From a virus, in IMG/VR virus record IMGVR_UViG_3300023180_000059, positions 1 to 59,120 of that record: a stretch of DNA of 59,120 nt; one strand, 5' to 3'. The translations under genes were made by a program, and so were the position numbers. Below are positions 35,942 to 42,643 of the stretch, one piece after another. Numbering within the stretch: the stretch's first letter is position 1; every line of letters starts with the position of its first letter. The notes beneath the pieces are model-generated. The model was given only the letters and a program-made list of their open reading frames with translations. It was not told where the DNA came from and made no database searches.

Positions 35942-36058
35942 GTGTACCATATTGGTACACCTGCAAACATGCGTTTAGGATTAACTAAAACACCTGGATT
36001 CCAGGTGGTTGGACACCGATGATTCAAGTGATAATTTAACTCAAATGTGGTTGGACAC
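35942..36058. promoter_or_regulatory. Operator-like cluster of palindromes and a direct repeat
   Basis: In the divergent gap between 35839 and 36145: palindrome GTGTACCA-TAT-TGGTACAC (35942-35960), palindrome CACCTGG-ATT-CCAGGTG (35991-36007), and the 12-mer GTGGTTGGACAC twice (36005-36016, 36047-36058), 42 bp or about four helical turns apart. Such a layout suggests repressor/activator binding controlling both genes. The rest of 35840-36144 is AT-rich with a TATATATATG tract. Confidence 0.55.
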
Positions 36059-36144
36059 AAGTCTATTTGTATTTTTTTTCGCTCTTCATGTTGTATAGTG
36101 GGATATTTTATTTAGATTTACCTCACTAACTAAAATCCTATATT

Positions 36145-36492
36145 ATGAGTAAGATCAGTCAAATTGCCCTCCGTTTGCTTCAAGAAGCCGTAGTCACTAG
36201 AGGGACAAGTGAAGTAATGGAAGCCATGTACAATAACAAGCATTTCTTCCACACAGTAGTTGATACCTACAACATCAACAATAGTTTAAGCACAACTCAA
36301 TTGCTTGATGCAATTAACGACTACTACGATTTCAATGAGTTCGGAGGACTTACCGAAGATTCCACTCAAGAGATGATGGAGACCCTCATGCCTAGATATG
36401 TTCAATCCATATTCGAGATAGATGTACAAAGTGGTATCCTTGATGAATCCGTAAAACTCCTCACACTCTTTATTGAAGGCGATGAAGAATAA
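36145..36492 (+). CDS. Lone rightward protein inside the leftward arm
   Basis: 115 aa, acidic and helical (MSKISQIALRLLQEAVVTRG...). It contains VVDTYNINNSLSTTQLLDAI and ends SVKLLTLFIEGDEE. It is the only rightward gene within 27-41 kb, with its own operator-like upstream region and its own terminator. This isolation fits a separately regulated early or anti-host protein. Function unknown. Confidence 0.6.
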   Translation: MSKISQIALRLLQEAVVTRGTSEVMEAMYNNKHFFHTVVDTYNINNSLSTTQLLDAINDYYDFNEFGGLTEDSTQEMMETLMPRYVQSIFEIDVQSGILDESVKLLTLFIEGDEE

Positions 36493-36498
36493 AAGATA

Positions 36499-36524
36499 AG
36501 CCTCACCAATCGGTGGGGCTTTTT
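36499..36524 (+). terminator. Rho-independent terminator
   Basis: Stem AGCCTCACC (36499-36507) / GGTGGGGCT (36512-36520, one G-T pair), loop AATC, then TTTT. It ends the 36145 gene. Confidence 0.8.
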
Positions 36525-36528
36525 CTTT

Positions 36529-36550
36529 CTCTCTCTCTCTCTCTCTCTCT
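36529..36550. repeat. (CT)11 microsatellite
   Basis: Eleven consecutive CT units directly after the terminator T tract. Shorter CT runs occur at about 35919. Pure dinucleotide runs of this size are unusual in phage genomes. It could be a slippage product or cause length variation. Confidence 0.85.
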
Positions 36551-36780
36551 TATAGACAATATAGGGGGTTTTGAGGGAGATTTTTTTTGAAGCTCGAGAT
36601 CGTGCAAAAAGTACAGTTCCAGGGGCGATTGCCTCGATTCCAAATGGAGGTTGAAACACACCTCAATTTCAAGATTAAGAGCGGAGCAAAAACACCTCCC
36701 CATGAAGGGCGAAAAACCGCCCAAGGACTTTCCATGTGAATCTTGATTTCGCCAAATTTCCACCGATCAGGCGCACACAT
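36551..36780. other. Non-coding spacer with one arm of an 18-bp inverted repeat
   Basis: No convincing gene: frames here give only low-complexity products. It holds TTCAAGATTAAGAGCGGA (36668-36685), whose exact reverse complement is at 37645-37662 in the next spacer, and a GGGCG...CGCCC hairpin at about 36708-36722. The two spacers share short motifs, so they may derive from one repeated element. Confidence 0.5.
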
Positions 36781-36786
36781 GGGCAT

Positions 36787-36818
36787 AAAAAAACCCCCAT
36801 CGATTTCTCGATGAGGGT
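36787..36818 (-). terminator. Leftward terminator
   Basis: On the - strand: stem ACCCTCATCGA / TCGATGGGGGT (36808-36818 and 36793-36803), loop GAAA, then a T run (36787-36792). It lies 14 bp after the stop of the gene ending at 36833. Confidence 0.85.
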
Positions 36819-36832
36819 CTAGTTTTGAACTC

Positions 36833-37516
36833 TTATTGAAGCACCTTACCTCGTGTAAATAAGTAAGGCAATTCTTGTACAAGGTTGACTACATTTTGGC
36901 GATTGTTCATCGCAATCATGATATCCAAAAGTTCACTTTGAATCTCGAATAGTGCATCTTGGTCATGTACCATATCACAAGAATATAGATTGTACTTATG
37001 CTCCAATTCAACCATTCGTTCTAGCAATCTTCCGAATACAAAATTGTCGTTGTAAGTATTCGATTGATTTGCTCTTTTGATACCAATCTTGTAGCCTTCG
37101 TACTTTGCTTTTTGGATAGCAAGTTGCTCCTTTCTTACCTTCTTGTACTCCTTTGGTTCATCCAAATATTGGAGACCAAGTTTCGTGATTTTCACACCTT
37201 CTCGATTGTAAGTAATGAGACCTCTATCCTTGTAAGATTTGAAGTTAGTATCGTAGTGACCGCTCATGTTAGATGGTAGTTTAGGTAGTAACCCTTTTAC
37301 CTCTAATGAAGCCACATATCTAGCGATGTCGTGATGGATGTAATTTACAGTACTCGTTGGTACTCCATTTGCAATCATCTTCAACATCAAATCCGACTTC
37401 TTCTCTTCATTCTTGCCGTTCAAGATTGCAATCATCTTCATGGTTGTTTTCTTACCATTGAAGCCTTGTGCGTTCATTACTTTCAAGTAAGTGAATAGTT
37501 CATTAATCGTTTTCAT
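36833..37516 (-). CDS. Winged-helix-like early protein
   Basis: 227 aa, starting MKTINELFTYLKVMNAQGFN. The region NFKSYKDRGLITYNREGVKI followed by TKLGLQYLD fits a winged-helix pattern (recognition helix, then G-L-I-x-Y-x-R-E-G wing). The C-terminal 100 residues are helical. It has its own leader, promoter-like element and terminator, so it is a single-gene unit. A regulatory role is likely. Confidence 0.6.
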   Translation of the reverse strand: MKTINELFTYLKVMNAQGFNGKKTTMKMIAILNGKNEEKKSDLMLKMIANGVPTSTVNYIHHDIARYVASLEVKGLLPKLPSNMSGHYDTNFKSYKDRGLITYNREGVKITKLGLQYLDEPKEYKKVRKEQLAIQKAKYEGYKIGIKRANQSNTYNDNFVFGRLLERMVELEHKYNLYSCDMVHDQDALFEIQSELLDIMIAMNNRQNVVNLVQELPYLFTRGKVLQ

Positions 37517-37640
37517 AACAATAAAGATTTGTGCCCCTCCTAGGAGGAGCGGTTAGATTTAGTTGTGCCCACATGTCAAAGAACTCGACCGCCGAAGCGA
37601 TACCCCAATATAGCACCTTATATCTAATTACGCAACACCA
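37517..37640 (-). promoter_or_regulatory. Structured promoter/leader, copy 1
   Basis: Read on the - strand: GTGCTATATT (37607-37616), 22 bp, GTTCTTTGACATGTGGGC (37567-37584), then CCTCCTAGGAGG (hairpin near 37538-37551) and ACAAATCTTTATT before the ATG at 37516. The same elements with the same spacing precede the gene starting at 38819. A TTG lies 20 bp before TATATTGG, so promoter plus regulatory leader is likely. Confidence 0.6.
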
Positions 37641-37780
37641 AAGTTCCGCTCTTAATCTTGAAGCACCGCCCATGTAAATCTCAAAAAGCACCGCCCAGAA
37701 GCAAAGCTCATGAAAAATCCTAGTGTTTATAAGGGTTTGCGGAAATGTCCAACAAGATCTCGACACGCATTTTTGGGCAT
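37641..37780. other. Non-coding spacer with GGGCGGTGCTT repeats
   Basis: On the - strand the 11-mer GGGCGGTGCTT occurs twice, about 30 bp apart, and the 18-bp arm (37645-37662) is the inverse of 36668-36685. No supported gene. Both spacers begin, right after the terminator T run, with ATGCCC on the - strand. Confidence 0.45.
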
Positions 37781-37808
37781 AAAAAAACCCCCACCGATGG
37801 TGAGGGTT
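37781..37808 (-). terminator. Leftward terminator
   Basis: On the - strand AACCCTCACC / GGTGGGGGTT with loop ATC (37786-37808), followed by a seven-T run (37781-37787). It lies 5 bp after the stop of the gene ending at 37814. Confidence 0.85.
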
Positions 37809-37813
37809 AGTTC

Positions 37814-38080
37814 CTAGTATCTCCGTACAACTCCGAAGGCATCAAGGATAGCCATTCCTTCGTTGTATTGAGATAATGTGAGTTTCTCATGGTATTCACT
37901 CAAGAATTCATCTAGACTTAAATCACATTCGTATTGTCCATCGACTCGATGTTTGTCTTTGATGATTTCATCAAGGTCATCCATGTACCTTATTGCTTTC
38001 TCGTGAAGAATATCTTCTAGCACTTCATCGAGGTTTACCATGATGAACTTCCACATTGCATCTTTTTCTTTCGTTGTCAT
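37814..38080 (-). CDS. Small acidic helical protein
   Basis: 88 aa from ATG 38080 (MTTKEKDAMWKFIMVNLDEV); upstream in-frame codons run through a hairpin leader and are not expected to be translated. Acidic helices include LEDILHEKAIRYMDDLDEII. The leader has a GCTTCTAGAAG hairpin flanked by CTCCC/GGGGAG, then ACAAATCTT, as in its neighbours. No family recognised. Confidence 0.5.
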   Translation of the reverse strand: MTTKEKDAMWKFIMVNLDEVLEDILHEKAIRYMDDLDEIIKDKHRVDGQYECDLSLDEFLSEYHEKLTLSQYNEGMAILDAFGVVRRY

Positions 38081-38162
38081 GATTACTTTCTTTTGAAGAT
38101 TTGTATTACCTCCCCTACTTCTAGAAGCAAGGGAGCGAGGATTAGGATCAGGACTACACACA

Positions 38163-38819
38163 TCATAAGTCCATACCGAATTTGAGTTCTTTTGCTAGTT
38201 GAATATTAGCAAGTTCCATAGTGTCACAATCGAACTCAACTCGTACACCTAGCGCATCGAACTTCTCCGACATTGGTAGTGCCTCAAACATGATTTCAAG
38301 GTCATGGATGTTCTTGCCTAATTCAATGGAGTGGATGAAGGCTTTGAATAGTTTCAAATCATTCTCTTCAAAAACCCCTAGGTCTCCTTCCCTTAAATCT
38401 CTTAAGTCTAATGGATGAAGACCATACTCAATTGTGCAAGGCGACCGCTCAATGTCCAACAATAAGTTGTGCGACATTCGGTGTTCTAATCTCTTTAATA
38501 CTCGTATCAAGTAATTGTCCTTCTCATCGAGTTCACAAAAGAAAGTTCCATTGTCCGCAATCGCCCCATTGATTTGGTCATCATCGAGGTTTTTAGCACA
38601 ATCCAGGAACTCATTCAACATCTCTTCCGCTCGTTGAAGTTCATTTAAATCCACATAGAATGCTTCATTGAACTCCTTTATACAAAGGTCATCGATAGTG
38701 ATGAAATCTTTGTCCGAAAGTTTCTTTGTCTTTATAATCTCTTTTGAGATTTCCGCTACCACTTGTTGGTAGGTTTCGAGTGATGAATTAATCATCGTTG
38801 ACAAATTAGTTTGTCTCAT
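38163..38819 (-). CDS. Acidic early protein
   Basis: 218 aa from ATG 38819 (MRQTNLSTMINSSLETYQQV), chosen because the TTTATT leader motif ends just before it; an open frame continues to 38858. Acidic and helical, with DFITIDDLCIKEFNEAFYVD and a C-terminal VRVEFDCDTMELANIQLAKE. No enzymatic motif. It is part of the group of single-gene units with similar leaders. Confidence 0.55.
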   Translation of the reverse strand: MRQTNLSTMINSSLETYQQVVAEISKEIIKTKKLSDKDFITIDDLCIKEFNEAFYVDLNELQRAEEMLNEFLDCAKNLDDDQINGAIADNGTFFCELDEKDNYLIRVLKRLEHRMSHNLLLDIERSPCTIEYGLHPLDLRDLREGDLGVFEENDLKLFKAFIHSIELGKNIHDLEIMFEALPMSEKFDALGVRVEFDCDTMELANIQLAKELKFGMDL

Positions 38820-38930
38820 AATAAATAAAGATTTAGCCCATGAAGGAGAACCCTCCATAGGTGGTTAGAAAAATGCCCATATGTCAAAGAACATCGTACC
38901 GATTGGTACACAGTTAAGATAGCACACATA
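38820..38930 (-). promoter_or_regulatory. Structured promoter/leader, copy 2
   Basis: On the - strand: GTGCTATCTT (38916-38925), a hairpin TGTACCAATCGGTAC, GTTCTTTGACATATGGGC (38875-38892, 17 of 18 identical to copy 1), a GGAGG...CCTCC-type hairpin, then AAATCTTTATT and the ATG at 38819. The spacing between the two conserved blocks is 23 bp (22 in copy 1). Confidence 0.6.
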
Positions 38931-39443
38931 GGATAAAATTCATAGAGGCGGTAGATAATTTCTCCAAGTATTTTTGATTTCTCACAAGGGGCTATAAATC
39001 AACACAATAAACCCTGGCTCATAAACCAATGATTCACTTGGAGATGGGTAAGCGTGTGATACCTAGTTAGATATATTCTCGATACCAAATGGGAGGGGGG
39101 TGTGATTGTCAACCAAGGAGGGGTACGCGCCCTAGATTCGCAATGTACTAGGGTTCAACACGATGCGGTCTAATGGTTAAACTAGTGGTATAGGTGGCGA
39201 GGTACAAACGCCTGATCCACAACGCATTAGTTGGTAAAACGCCAAAAGTTTTCCGAGTTCCGATTTGGACTTTGAGGGGGTGGGTTTGGATTATCGTTTC
39301 GGTTCTCACTCGCACTCGTCACGCTATAGCGTATAATCCCCCCGGTCTTTAGGACTGATTTAATTATTCGGATCGTGTTCTGATCGTTGGTATTTTGTTG
39401 GAGCAGTTAAGCCAGACAAGAAATATTTTGTCTCGTTTGACAC
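38931..39443. other. Long non-coding region with inverted repeats
   Basis: About 510 bp with no supported gene. It contains CCCTAG/CTAGGG around 39130-39153, GATGCG...CGCATT (39162 and 39223, 67 nt overall, with an inner GGCG/CGCC stem), GGATTAT...ATAATCC (about 39288 and 39334), the palindrome ACGCTATAGCGT, and AGACAA...TTGTCT (39414-39433). It lies near the DnaA-like gene. Candidate roles are a replication origin or structured RNA; neither is proven. Confidence 0.4.
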
Positions 39444-39474
39444 TTGATTATATCAAAAAAAAGTTGTAACTTTG
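39444..39474 (+). promoter_or_regulatory. Strong rightward promoter (TTG-N20-TAACTTTG)
   Basis: TTG (39444-39446) and TAACTTTG (39467-39474) are 20 bp apart, matching the Bacteroidota consensus well. It points rightward, against the neighbouring leftward genes, toward a structured non-coding stretch and a tiny gene. Confidence 0.6.
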
Positions 39475-39480
39475 AAATGC

Positions 39481-39600
39481 TTCAAGCATACAAGCATGGC
39501 GGTTGGCTTTGGAGAGCCACCGCAAAACCAAGTATGTAGAATGCACCCTGGTATAGGAAGTTGTATTAGGGGATACTATGTCTAATTTTTAATGGGGGAA
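39481..39600 (+). ncRNA. Candidate small RNA
   Basis: Downstream of the consensus promoter lies a strong hairpin: GCGG-(T)-TGGCT (39499-39508), loop TTGGAG, AGCCACCGC (39515-39523). Further on is a GTAT...ATAC pairing (about 39555-39577) and an AT-rich end. No good coding frame covers it. A small RNA, or the leader of the tiny gene at 39603, are both possible. Confidence 0.35.
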
Positions 39601-39602
39601 TC

Positions 39603-39689
39603 ATGTGCGAATGTGGGCACGAAGGGAGTCAATGTTATTGTGACTTCTGGGACGATGTCGAGTCTGGGGACTTGATCTTATTTGTATGA
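39603..39689 (+). CDS. Tiny CxC protein
   Basis: 28 aa, MCECGHEGSQCYCDFWDDVE and 8 more residues. The Cys pattern C-x-C-G-H...C-x-C resembles the small Cys-rich protein at 42476 and may bind a metal. It overlaps the end of the opposite nuclease gene by 55 bp. Weak support: promoter upstream and Cys pattern only. Confidence 0.3.
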   Translation: MCECGHEGSQCYCDFWDDVESGDLILFV

Positions 39690-40183
39690 ACTGTTCTTAA
39701 TTGAGAGTTCTTTATTTCGTAGAGGGGAGCTTGGGTAGTGAATACTGATCCATCATCCCTTTTTCTTTTTTCTCCTTTGGGGAAGTAATCGGCTACTTCT
39801 AGGAATTCGGTTTTAAATATCCAACCACATAGTGTGTACACGCTTGTCTTTTTATTTATAGAGCAAAAGATTAGGAGGTCGGATTCTAGATTCTCTTGGT
39901 ATCCTACGAAGTTGTTTACATAATGAGGTTTAGGGTCTACTGTCCTCCCCATTGTTTTGACATCGATCTTGTACCCTTTATATAGAAGGTCGTAACCCCC
40001 GTCAAACCCGGGTTTAAATTCGACTGGGAGTTGTAGGATCAGAGCGGTCATATATTCTCCTAATAGACCAATGTACTGTTCTTCTTTGCTCCCATTGAAA
40101 GAATGTCTTTCTCCGAGGTTTTTTTCTTTGAGGATGTCCCAGCAAAAGTCTTTTAGGGACTGTGGTATTTCTAGGGATGTCAT
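39635..40183 (-). CDS. PD-(D/E)XK nuclease-like protein
   Basis: 182 aa. The core is EEQYIGLLGEYMTALILQLP (G-x-x-G-E helix), GGYDLLYKGYKIDVKTMGRT (D...DVK catalytic strand pair) and DLLIFCSINKKTSVYTLCGW. This G-E...GGYDL...IDVKT layout is typical of PD-(D/E)XK endonuclease-fold proteins in phages. Target unknown: branched DNA processing or host DNA degradation are options. Overlaps the next gene by 4 bp. Confidence 0.7.
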   Translation of the reverse strand: MTSLEIPQSLKDFCWDILKEKNLGERHSFNGSKEEQYIGLLGEYMTALILQLPVEFKPGFDGGYDLLYKGYKIDVKTMGRTVDPKPHYVNNFVGYQENLESDLLIFCSINKKTSVYTLCGWIFKTEFLEVADYFPKGEKRKRDDGSVFTTQAPLYEIKNSQLRTVHTNKIKSPDSTSSQKSQ

Positions 40184-40596
40184 AGTTCGTTATAGAATCG
40201 TTGTACCATGAGCCTACCTTTTTGAGCGAGGGCATACCGCACACGATAATTGTATTTTGTTTCTGATCTAAACATCTGCCCAAGGACATCCTTCTTTGGG
40301 GTGAGCTTATCAAAATGTTTGTATATATATTCTCTTTTGAGTAGTGGGTAGAGTACTTTACTCGGCAGTTGTTTTTTAGATTGCCCGTACTGATCGCATA
40401 TCCAATCGATGGTAAAGAATTCAAGGTCGTAGATAAAGAGCATAAAGTCGATCTCTGGTCTAGATATATCGTACTGCTCCTTAAACCTCTTATAAACCTT
40501 CGAGATATTTTTGAGGTGGTTTTGTTTTATGTATCGCTCTGGTTGTTTGCTAAACTCCCGGAACTGCTTCGTTGGTGCTACATGGCTCTTCGGCAT
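40180..40596 (-). CDS. HTH-type replication/regulatory protein
   Basis: 138 aa. The region RPEIDFMLFIYDLEFFTIDW, then ICDQYGQSKKQLPSKVLYPL and ALAQKGRLMVQRFYNEL, has the pattern of a MarR-like winged helix (ISRPEIDFMLFIYDL resembles L-T-x-x-E-x-x-L-L-x-L). It overlaps the DnaA-like gene by 47 bp and so is co-expressed with it. Confidence 0.55.
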   Translation of the reverse strand: MPKSHVAPTKQFREFSKQPERYIKQNHLKNISKVYKRFKEQYDISRPEIDFMLFIYDLEFFTIDWICDQYGQSKKQLPSKVLYPLLKREYIYKHFDKLTPKKDVLGQMFRSETKYNYRVRYALAQKGRLMVQRFYNEL

Positions 40597-41002
40597 GGCT
40601 AAATGTGATTTGCGGTTCTAGGTCGTTTATTGGTATGACCGACATTGTTGATTCTATCTTTCTTATGATTGATATAAGGTCTCGTTTACTTAAAAAGAAA
40701 AGAGGGTCTACCCTTTCACCTATAGCGGAATCGAGCCTATTTTTACTGATCTCATAAACCTCGGAGTATAACTCACTGTCTGGTGAGAACAATAGGTTGG
40801 TATCGTGTATTCTCCATGCGTGTAGTATGGTGGCGTGATTATACCCTGTGATTCTTCCTAATTCCGAGCAACCGAAGAATGGCTTACATGCATTTATGTA
40901 TGCATATTTGTATATGACATTCTTACGCTCCCTAGAATTAGTGATTCCATATTCTTCATTAAAGAGCTTCCAATCCATGGACACCTCAACACTTCTATTC
41001 AT
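40550..41002 (-). CDS. DnaA domain IV-like protein
   Basis: 150 aa. Residues about 23-70 read NVIYKYAYINACKPFFGCSE, then LGRITGYNHATILHAWRIHD. This fits the DnaA C-terminal DNA-binding domain (helix-turn-helix followed by a GRDHSTVLHA-like basic loop and helix). The AAA+ domain is absent. It could bind a phage origin or DnaA boxes. First gene of the leftward arm, diverging from the early rightward genes at 41044. Confidence 0.65.
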   Translation of the reverse strand: MNRSVEVSMDWKLFNEEYGITNSRERKNVIYKYAYINACKPFFGCSELGRITGYNHATILHAWRIHDTNLLFSPDSELYSEVYEISKNRLDSAIGERVDPLFFLSKRDLISIIRKIESTMSVIPINDLEPQITFSHAEEPCSTNEAVPGV

Positions 41003-41010
41003 ATATAAGT

Positions 41011-41018
41011 TATATTTG
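41011..41018 (+). promoter_or_regulatory. Bacteroidota -7 promoter box TATATTTG
   Basis: TATATTTG lies 25 bp before the ATG at 41044, in the 41-bp divergent gap between the two arms. It is the likely promoter of the rightward early genes. Confidence 0.6.
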
Positions 41019-41043
41019 CTTTAGGTACTAAATCTACGAGAAA

Positions 41044-41340
41044 ATGGACGACCATCAAAGTCGAAGAGAGGAATTTTTACTACTGTGTAACGATGTGCTA
41101 GGCACATTGCGGGCAGTTGCGGAGGAACTCGAACTTGATGATGATGTGGTGTTTATTGCGATGGCTGGGTTGTACGATGAGACAACAAATCGTGTTGAAG
41201 CAATATATGATGCTCAAGCACCTAGCGATGAGGTACTGATCACTGGTCTCGACTTTTTAGACGGGATGATATGCCAGGAAATTGAAGATAACGAACCTAG
41301 AGAGGGAACTATTGATTGGTGGATCAATAGACTAAATTAA
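41044..41340 (+). CDS. Acidic early protein
   Basis: 98 aa, acidic and helical (LLCNDVLGTLRAVAEELELD, ending EDNEPREGTIDWWINRLN). First gene of the rightward arm, directly behind a consensus promoter. Not recognised; a host-takeover role is possible from position only. Confidence 0.55.
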   Translation: MDDHQSRREEFLLLCNDVLGTLRAVAEELELDDDVVFIAMAGLYDETTNRVEAIYDAQAPSDEVLITGLDFLDGMICQEIEDNEPREGTIDWWINRLN

Positions 41341-41345
41341 ATTGT

Positions 41346-41573
41346 ATGATCAGAAAGATTATCGTGGGCATCAATCCCAAGGATGCTATGGCTTACTATG
41401 TAGGTATGAAGGTTGGGAAGATGGTCATCAGCAGTATCGTTGTTGATGAAAAATATTTAATAAGACATAATATTCGGAGATATTTAATATATTTAACAGG
41501 AGATGAGGGGGTTATGTTATGGAAGAACATAGAAGGTCTCCCCGTCGTAGTTGAATATAATTTGAATTTCTAG
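41346..41573 (+). CDS. Small early protein
   Basis: 75 aa: MIRKIIVGINPKDAMAYYVG and onward, with strand-helix content (KMVISSIVVDEKYLIRH) and a C-terminal VVVEYNLNF. The stop overlaps the frame of the next gene. Not recognised. Confidence 0.55.
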   Translation: MIRKIIVGINPKDAMAYYVGMKVGKMVISSIVVDEKYLIRHNIRRYLIYLTGDEGVMLWKNIEGLPVVVEYNLNF

Positions 41574-41578
41574 TGAAA

Positions 41579-42157
41579 ATGATGAAGTCTATTCTTGTGC
41601 GTATACCCAAGCGTTTCAAGGATACAATCAAAGTAAACGATGAGGAACTATATCTAGAGACAAAGTTCGATGAGTTTGCTCATAGGGTAATGGAGGGCGA
41701 AGTTCTAGGCACTCCTATAAAGTATGAATGCCCTTTTGAAAAGGGAGATACTATCTACTTCCATCACCATGTCGTGGTGGAGAAAGCACAGCGTATAGCG
41801 GTTTTTGAGGGCGATGATGTCTACGAGGTTAGGTATCATCCTAGCGATTCTATTAATTCCCAGGCATTCGCCTACAAGGATAAGGAGGGGAAAATCCATC
41901 CATTATCTAATTGGGTACTCCTAGAGCCAATACGCCCGGAGAAAAAGTTGAAGAGCGACATTTTAGAGATTGTAAGTTTTGAGGAGGAACTTGCTTCCGA
42001 AGGCATTGTGACCTTCTTGACTAGTGAGATGGTGGAGAATGGTTTGCGTAAGGGCGATCGGGTACGATTCTCAAAGCACTCGGACTACGAAATCCAAATC
42101 GATGGTACACCATATTGGAGAATGCGTATGTCTGATCTAGAATTGGTGTATGGCTAA
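41579..42157 (+). CDS. GroES-like co-chaperonin
   Basis: 192 aa from ATG 41579 (a GTG at 41573 or ATG at 41582 are also in frame). Residues about 50-75, FEKGDTIYFHHHVVVEKAQR, and the C-terminus LRKGDRVRFSKHSDYEIQID then GTPYWRMRMSDLELV match the GroES barrel (G-D-x-V-x-F...Y...I-D-G...Y...R-x-x-D-I). The usual mobile-loop region is replaced by a longer insert. Comparable to T4 gp31, it would work with host GroEL to fold the capsid protein. Confidence 0.75.
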   Translation: MMKSILVRIPKRFKDTIKVNDEELYLETKFDEFAHRVMEGEVLGTPIKYECPFEKGDTIYFHHHVVVEKAQRIAVFEGDDVYEVRYHPSDSINSQAFAYKDKEGKIHPLSNWVLLEPIRPEKKLKSDILEIVSFEEELASEGIVTFLTSEMVENGLRKGDRVRFSKHSDYEIQIDGTPYWRMRMSDLELVYG

Positions 42158-42440
42158 AAAGGAATTCACAACGATTGGAGCATCCGAAAAGCTCATGAAG
42201 AGCATGGAGGTTGCAATCGAAAACATGATCGGAGAAATCCGCAAACCTATCGACCCCGATCTAGGGGGTACGCAAAGGAAGGCGGAACTACAGTCTATAA
42301 AACAAACGGCGGTAGATTGTAAGGAACTGATCATAGAGAGACAACGCCTAGAACAAATGGTAAAAGATTTGAAAAGCAGTGGAGAAATCTCGGAAGAAAA
42401 AGATTACGGAGGAGGATTCGCAGAAAGGTTCTCTAAATAG
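42150..42440 (+). CDS. Small conserved helical protein
   Basis: 96 aa, overlapping the GroES-like gene by 8 bp. Coiled-coil stretch ELQSIKQTAVDCKELIIERQ followed by RLEQMVKDL, and a terminal GGGFAERFSK. Similar helical proteins appear in flavophage early regions, from memory. Function unknown. Confidence 0.55.
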   Translation: MAKKEFTTIGASEKLMKSMEVAIENMIGEIRKPIDPDLGGTQRKAELQSIKQTAVDCKELIIERQRLEQMVKDLKSSGEISEEKDYGGGFAERFSK

Positions 42441-42475
42441 AGACCCTAGATATATCTTCCTATATTGGGACGATT

Positions 42476-42625
42476 ATGACATACAAGATAACGACAGGGA
42501 TGTGTAGTTGTGGGTCTTTAGACTTCAAGCATACCTGCCCATATAGAGAAAAACACGAGCAAGATATAGAGACCTTGTGCGATTGCTGCGAGGCTTGTAT
42601 TGAGGCTTGTGCAAATGAATGTTAA
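42476..42625 (+). CDS. Small Cys-rich, probably metal-binding protein
   Basis: 49 aa with ten Cys: CSCGSLDFKHTC and, at the C-terminus, LCDCCEACIEACANEC. No signal peptide. Likely a zinc or other metal-binding peptide. It sits in a gap between two larger early genes with a 35-bp spacer upstream. Confidence 0.5.
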   Translation: MTYKITTGMCSCGSLDFKHTCPYREKHEQDIETLCDCCEACIEACANEC

Positions 42626-42643
42626 CCAATTAAATTTAATCCT

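Noticed and set aside
36402-36882. Several leftward frames across 36402-36882
   Set aside because: They read through the (CT)n run (Arg-Glu repeats), a terminator and the opposite gene; the composition is that of non-coding DNA.
39162-39228. tRNA gene
   Set aside because: An acceptor-like stem (GATGCG/CGCATT) and a GGTCTAATGGTTAAACTAG-like D-arm are present, but no 5-bp anticodon stem with a 7-nt loop and no GGTTCRA T-arm can be formed on either strand.
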